Assembly: GCA_020466095.1 (NCBI GenBank) | Contig: CM035807.1 | Span: 8,379,697 to 8,443,696 of the forward strand | Direction of reading: 5' to 3' | Length of the DNA: 64,000 nt | Source: Chlorops oryzae | Lineage: Eukaryota; Arthropoda; Insecta; Diptera; Chloropidae | Part shown: positions 58,875 through 64,000 of the stretch, one piece after another | Layout: each line of letters opens with the position of its first letter | Position numbering within the stretch: the first letter of the stretch is position 1 | The notes under the pieces: generated by a model | Database searches by the model: none | Seen by the model: the letters and a program-made list of their open reading frames with translations, nothing else | Told to the model about the DNA's origin: nothing | Made by a program: the position numbers and the translations under genes

Positions 58875-59105
58875 CAGGGCTCGGATTTTGTTGACTTTTA
58901 TAAATTTAAAGCATACTTTATGGTGCAAAAAATTTTTTCTTACAATAATTTGCGAAGTTGAACTTCAAACCGCTTTTCTAACTTCAAAAAAATTTATATT
59001 GAAGTTAAAAATCGATTTGAATCTTAACTTTATGTGAGTTCAACAATATTTGTAATCCATAAAGTATGCTTTAAATTTATAAAACTCAACAAAATCCGAG
59101 CCCTG
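58875..59105. mobile_element. hAT-like MITE with 49-bp terminal inverted repeats
   Basis: CAGGGCTCGGATTTTGTTGA... at 58875-58923 is the reverse complement of 59057-59105 with one mismatch in 49. CAGGG ends, 231-base length and a probable 8-bp duplication (GTAATGAT against TTATTGAT, six of eight) fit a non-autonomous hAT element. The near-identity of the arms suggests recent activity. Confidence 0.82.
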
Positions 59106-62100
59106 TTATTGATAGTAAATGATTGAATCTAAAAGCAAAAACTCGTTTGACCCATTTGTGATATAATCGAGACACTTCAGGTCGTTGGCAGCTTCAAAGC
59201 AATGATTCCTAAAAGGCTACATTAAAGGTTACTCCGATGTCGACTGACAATTGTACTATCTATCATGGAAAATTTATATACATATGTATGTACCTCATAC
59301 AATTTTGTAATTCAGATGACAATTTTGAATTCCCTTTTACCTTTTTTGGAGGCCAATTGAAAGCCCTTATTTCCTTCATCGATCAATATTTATTAGGGTT
59401 ATGGATACTTCATCAACATCAACCCTAGACATTTTCTTTATGTATTTGTTTTAGAAGGACTTGAATTTTACCCGCCGTTTGTCGGACTCGATTAGATTAA
59501 AAATGCATTTGATTTAAAAAATATTGAACAGCAAACTTTTTCGACTAACTACATCAATTCAGAACGTATATATTTGATATCAATGAAAATTTAAAGTAAA
59601 AGCACGACCACACAACTACATACATCGAGAAGTCCTTATGAAAAGCAGCAATCAAAGCAAAACCCAAGCACACAACAACTCGACGACTTTTGGATCCAAA
59701 ATGCAATTTAAAAAGGACCTAAAAGTTTTACCACTTCGTCATTTTGGCAGCGCCACCTCAAACCACTTAAAACTTGTGATCAGCCGCGAGAAACTGAATA
59801 ACGAAAAACATCACAATTTTCAGCGACAGCAATGCCGGGCAGCAAAAGGACCGTTGACAATCTCGCGCTATGAATAAACCAACAAAATTGCAATTTGCAT
59901 TTCAGTTGCGCGCGAAAAAAAAACAGAACTGATTTAATATCGAGGGTTTTGAGGGGTGGATATGTATGTTGTCGGGCAGTCTCGAAGTTTGTTAAAACAC
60001 CAATGGAGACTAATTCAAATTTTGCGCTTTCGCTGCTGAGCCCGAGCCCGAGCCCAAGCCACAGCAACCAGCGAACCACAAACAACGATAGGGAGAACTC
60101 GGGAAGATGGATATGCCAACATAAATTGTAATCCAGACGGAGCGTTTTTATTTCTTTCTTTCTTTCTTCTTGTTCTGTCAATTCTCACAATTCTCTAATT
60201 TAATCAATAAAATTCGTATATGCACAGAAGAGGGAGAGAATAGAAGGGCAGAGTTAATTTTTGAAAGCGCGACAGCGCGTTATGAATGGATTTGCCCCGT
60301 CTAACTGACCATCGACTGCGCCTTTGAGCGAAAATTGGCAAAGCAGCTATAGAAGTATCAAAAACTAAAACAAAACAGAAGCATACTTCTGGGAGAACCT
60401 CCACAATTACTGCTACTGTTCTTCAGTATTGCAGCAGGCCGCTTTAAAAACCAAAGTCACGACCACTGAGCATAAAATAGTTTTTCAGTTATCGTTGGAA
60501 ATATTTCGTGCTTTCCTTTCATTATCTCCAGCGGATAGCAGACTTGATATTTTGCTGATTTTTCATGTTGCTGTTTTGTTCACTTTGGTTTTCTATTTTT
60601 TTTTATATTTTCGTTATATTTTATTTTTTTTATTTTTGCTGTCACTACTTTGCATGACCCTTGTATGACCTTAGGCTAGTCTAGTATGAGTTGCAACGTC
60701 ACATCGCCATACTTTGGTGCTTTCAGCACGTTAAGCTTTACAGTTTTGTAATTTTCGCTTTACAAATTGTCTCCCCCCTTCAACTCTGGCCTCTCTCTCT
60801 CACTCTCTATCTTTCTCTCTGACCAACTAGATCCATTTGTCGGCTCCGTATTGCGGTCATAGCAACGCTTTGAGGGGGGGTTTGGCAGTAGTTTTAAAAT
60901 TGTATAAAATATTCATTATGATTGACGATATTGCGACAATGCACAAAACAGTGCAGCAGGGCAGGCAAGAGCAACATTTTTCCGGGCATCTTTATGCTTT
61001 TTTATTGTCATTTACGAGGCTGCAGCAGCAGCAGCAGCAGCATCTCGTTCCCGGCCAGAAAAGTATGTTGATTATACGCGTATGGTTGTCATAAAATTGT
61101 TTGTATGCACATATTCAGCTGCTGTGATGGTCATTGGTGACTCCGTCGCATACACATATACACATACATAACATATATATAAGCCAGAGTACATATTTAC
61201 AAAAATGTCCTTATGTGCTTGGCGACGATGATGACGCAGACGACGACAACGACGACGACGACGACATGGGGTCATAGCACTACAACTGGAAAGCTGATTT
61301 TTCTCATTCTCATCCTCATTCCGTTGCTCGTTCTCGTTCTCGGTCTCGATTTCGCTTTTGCCTTTTGCATCAGCTGATGTCGCCCTTAAAGCTGAACTGT
61401 GTCCGTGTATTGTCCTTGTAGTTTTCTCCTTTAATGCATTTCATGCTATATTCTTTGGCTTCTATAAACAAATTCGTACAAGGGCAAGCAAGTGGCCTAA
61501 AGGCATATAACTTTTATGTTCATGGATGTGTGTACTTATGTGTATGTGTATGTGTATAGTTACGTGCAAATATTCCTCGTTTCAATGCTGGAAAATGTGG
61601 GTGTTTTGAAGACTGACAGTAAGAATCGTCCCGGCTTTTTGACATTTCATTTGGCACAAATATATATATTTATATATTGATATAATATATGTAGATACAT
61701 ATACACAAGTGTGTAAGTTTCGTTGCTTTTGTGGATGATTGTACACCAGTAAGCTAATTGAAAAAAGGAAAAATTCTTAAGCCGGAAATAAATCATGCTG
61801 GTTCCTTTTTCTATCAAAATAAATCTCCTTTCCTTTCCAATTTTTCTATATTTGCTCAGACCACCCTCCATTTTGCTTGTGTTTTTTTTTTTCAAGCACT
61901 TTCATAAGCTGCTTTGATATAATTGATTGCACTTAAGAGGTTTTTTGAAGAGAATTGTTTTTTTCTTCTTCGTTCATATAGATCATATCAGTAATTTAAA
62001 AAGTAAAGATTTTTTTTTTTGTTGGAATTTTTTATTTAAATATCCAAATTATATGAGAGAAATTTTTGACCAAAGTTAAGCAATATTTTTAGATTTGCTA

Positions 62101-62386
62101 TACATTATTCATCTAACTTCATTATTTCCATTCCCAGTCATTTGATTCCCCTCAGCTCAGTCCAAATAATAGCTCTCAATACCCACTGAGAATGGAAGGA
62201 AAATTCTCTCCAACACAGAAATGTACATGTACTGACGTAAGGACTTTCATAAAGAAAATGTCATTGGCAGATTTCTTGCATAACTTTTCCCGAGGAGAGT
62301 TTTCTTATACCTTACAGTCTTGAGTTTATCTTACTGCAAACTCTACCGCCAGGAATGCATAAAGTCTTAAGGCTCGTTTGAAATCA
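59106..62386. other. stretch without recognisable genes
   Basis: It holds (CAG)n at about 61021-61040 and (ACG)n at about 61240-61265, both giving short misleading open frames. About 59.7-60.1 kb is GC-richer and could contain a leader exon or promoter, but no splice-linked frame was found. Confidence 0.45.
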
Positions 62387-62845
62387 CCGCACACAGAAAA
62401 ATATGACCACATAAAATCAATAAGATCCCCTTATTGAGCGATTTTATGAGAAATCTTCTTAAACTATATGAACGATGTGCTTTTTCCATAGAGAAAACTC
62501 TTTGAATGCATAGAGAAAATCATATTGAAACATTTTAATAGATATCCTCATATATTTAATGTGAATATCTCATTATTTCTGTTGAAGAATATGGAAAACT
62601 TCTTGATATATTCAAATAATAAGGTGAGCATATCAATCAAACTATGTGACATTCTTATAAAAGTGACCTTTTGATAAGTTATCCTTAATCGCTTTAAGAA
62701 GAAGCCTTTTTAATATAAAAAGCAAGACTTATTGATTTAAAAAAGTATATGAATTCCGTATTCATTCCATAGTTTAAAAAGACAAACCAGTTTTTTTTTT
62801 GCACTTACATTGATATAATCAATCTAGCAAGCTTAAATCGTATCT

Positions 62846-62910
62846 CGCAATGGCGTAGTTGAAGTGTGCTAGACTTGTAATCTGGAAGGTCCGAGTTCGA
62901 ACCCCGCCAC
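62846..62910 (+). repeat. tRNA-like sequence (Thr-TGT-like anticodon arm), not a functional tRNA
   Basis: TGGCGTAGTTGAAG (A box) and GGTCCGAGTTCGAACCCC (B box with a TTCGAAC loop) flank an intact five-pair anticodon stem with the loop CT-TGT-AA at 62874-62880. The T stem has two mismatches and the acceptor stem does not pair. It therefore looks like a tRNA-derived SINE head or pseudogene. Confidence 0.55.
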
Positions 62911-63202
62911 AGGTCAAAGAAGTTTTGTAAAAATGGAGGATAAAACAGGCAAGTAAATTTCGAGGGGAAAAATACGGGGAGCAGAAAGTAAGTTGGACAC
63001 GAACCAATAAAAACAAGTTGCTTTCGTCGGGCCTTCCGAAACGTCACGCATAAGCTCTTTCAAAAAATTGCTAAATAATCTTTTTTTTATAAATTTTTTA
63101 AGCATAAAAACTTTGGTAAAATATTTTATTTCTCAGTTTTTCAAATAATGTAATGTTAAATTATCTACTTTTCCAAAAAAAAAAAAAAAAAAAAAAAATG
63201 AC

Positions 63203-63237
63203 GCTCGCTGGAGCAGGGATCGAAACCGCCGACCTGG
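63203..63237 (-). repeat. B-box-like tRNA fragment
   Basis: Minus strand CAGGTCGGCGGTTTCGATCC followed by CTGCTCC resembles the T arm of a tRNA. In plus sense it follows directly on the poly(A) run at 63174-63198. No A box was found. Confidence 0.4.
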
Positions 63238-63420
63238 TTTTTTACAAGAATTCATATCAAAATGATAAGTTATATCTTCTTGACTTTTCGTTCAATTTTT
63301 CGTTGAAATAAACAATAAGTTTTTCTCTATGGTTTCATAAGACAATCTTCTTGGATAAAAACCATAGAGAAATCTTATTGTTTTTCTTCCATTTTATGTG
63401 GTATCGTTTTCTCTGTGCGG

Positions 63421-64000
63421 AAATACAGAATAGTGACAAAAGAATCCACGAAAATCTCATTCTGCTTTGGAAAGATTTTTTATTGCTTCAGATATCAAAG
63501 AATCCTTCGACGGGTAAGGCCATTTATTTCGGAAATTCTTGGTTACCTCGAAGTTCCGTGAGGGTTAACCTCTGCCTCATCTCCTTTCCTTCCACCTTCC
63601 CATTTCCTTTCTTTTCCACCTTCCTCGTCCTCTTCCGGGACGGCAAAATGGGCAAAAAATTCCACCCTCACATCATCATCATAAAGGCCATTTATTTCTT
63701 CTTTTAAGGTAACACAATTTTTACAAAATTTTTAAGTTCTGATTTGAGGATATTTATCCACCTTACTCCATTAAAAAAAAAGACTCATAGGTCAATTTAA
63801 AATGGTAAAAACTATAGGAAATAGTTTAAAATTTCTGCAAGAATTTCAGTTCTATATGAAAAAAAAAATTCTTAAAGCACTAAAATTTCCTTGCTACACA
63901 CACTATCAATGTGAGTATTCAAGTCTTCACGAGCTTTTCATATTTCTAAGCATGCTTCGATTTCCTTTTGTTACTTACATGTTTTGTCCACTTTTGGTTG
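63421..64000. other. window edge without recognisable genes
   Basis: AT-rich. A GTAAGT donor-like site on the minus strand near 63981 could end an exon starting outside the window, but the visible part is too short to judge. Confidence 0.4.

Larger units (their letters stand above)
62387..63420. mobile_element. foldback-type element of about 1 kb with tRNA-like modules inside
   Basis: The left end CCGCACACAGAAAAATATGA, continuing CCACATAAAAT, is mirrored at the right end by CCGCACAGAGAAAACGATAC, continuing CACATAAAAT, in reverse complement. Inside the right end a second inverted pair, CAATAAGTTTTTCTCTATGG at 63313 and its complement to 63380, makes a strong hairpin. The left half contains CAATAAG-ATCCC-CTTATTG. 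No transposase frame is present. Confidence 0.6.

Noticed and set aside
62846..62910. Working tRNA-Thr gene
   Set aside because: Acceptor and T stems do not pair; kept only as a tRNA-like repeat.

Overview
The window reads as nuclear DNA of a higher fly (Diptera, probably Schizophora). It is AT-rich, with long poly(A)/poly(T) and (GT)n tracts and GT-AG introns from about 130 bases to over 8 kb. It also carries fly-type repeats: DINE-1/INE-1-like elements with a (GTCTGTCC)n tract, tephritid-like GGTTA pentamer arrays, hAT-type MITEs and fragments of non-LTR retrotransposons. No bacterial gene organisation, rRNA, intact tRNA or CRISPR array was seen. Species level cannot be read from the sequence.

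One gene is well supported. It lies on the minus strand and encodes a TIA-1/TIAR-family RNA-binding protein, closer in wording to the Drosophila trivet (trv, CG34362) type than to its paralogue Rox8 (family assignment from memory, no search run). Six internal exons join in one frame with matching phases: 40225-40138, 35984-35909, 35646-35550, 27340-27151, 27022-26645 and 26041-25888. They encode the RRM2 and RRM3 equivalents of TIA-1 and an Ala/Gln/Tyr-rich tail. A plausible first coding exon lies at 50982-50919 and a plausible last coding exon at 20184-20143. With both, the protein is 362 residues long and has no RRM1. An A-rich 3' UTR may run to a poly(A) signal near 15.29 kb.

Layout. 1-15.2 kb is the flank downstream of the gene: a hAT MITE at 1.9 kb, a GGTTA array at 4.2-4.6 kb, a 5'-truncated non-LTR element with a 17-bp target-site duplication at 6.9-7.8 kb, a non-LTR 3' end at 8.0-8.2 kb, and DINE-1-like copies at 10.7-11.4 and 14.6-15.2 kb. 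15.3-20.1 kb is the putative 3' UTR. 20.1-51 kb holds the exons and introns, the introns being loaded with MITEs, tRNA-like repeats and tandem arrays. 51-64 kb is the upstream flank: a Pro/Thr-coding minisatellite with a possible small exon pair in front of it (55.6-56.7 kb), a hAT-like MITE with 49-bp inverted ends (58.9-59.1 kb) and a roughly 1-kb foldback element containing tRNA-like modules (62.4-63.4 kb).

Apart from the RNA-binding gene and relics of mobile elements, the window is non-coding as far as can be read. No new multi-gene system is evident. The most interesting signals are the RRM1-less gene model, opposite-orientation MITE copies flanking five of its exons, the possible exon pair next to the Pro/Thr minisatellite, and the two unusual tandem arrays (GGTTA pentamer, GTTGCGTTAT decamer).
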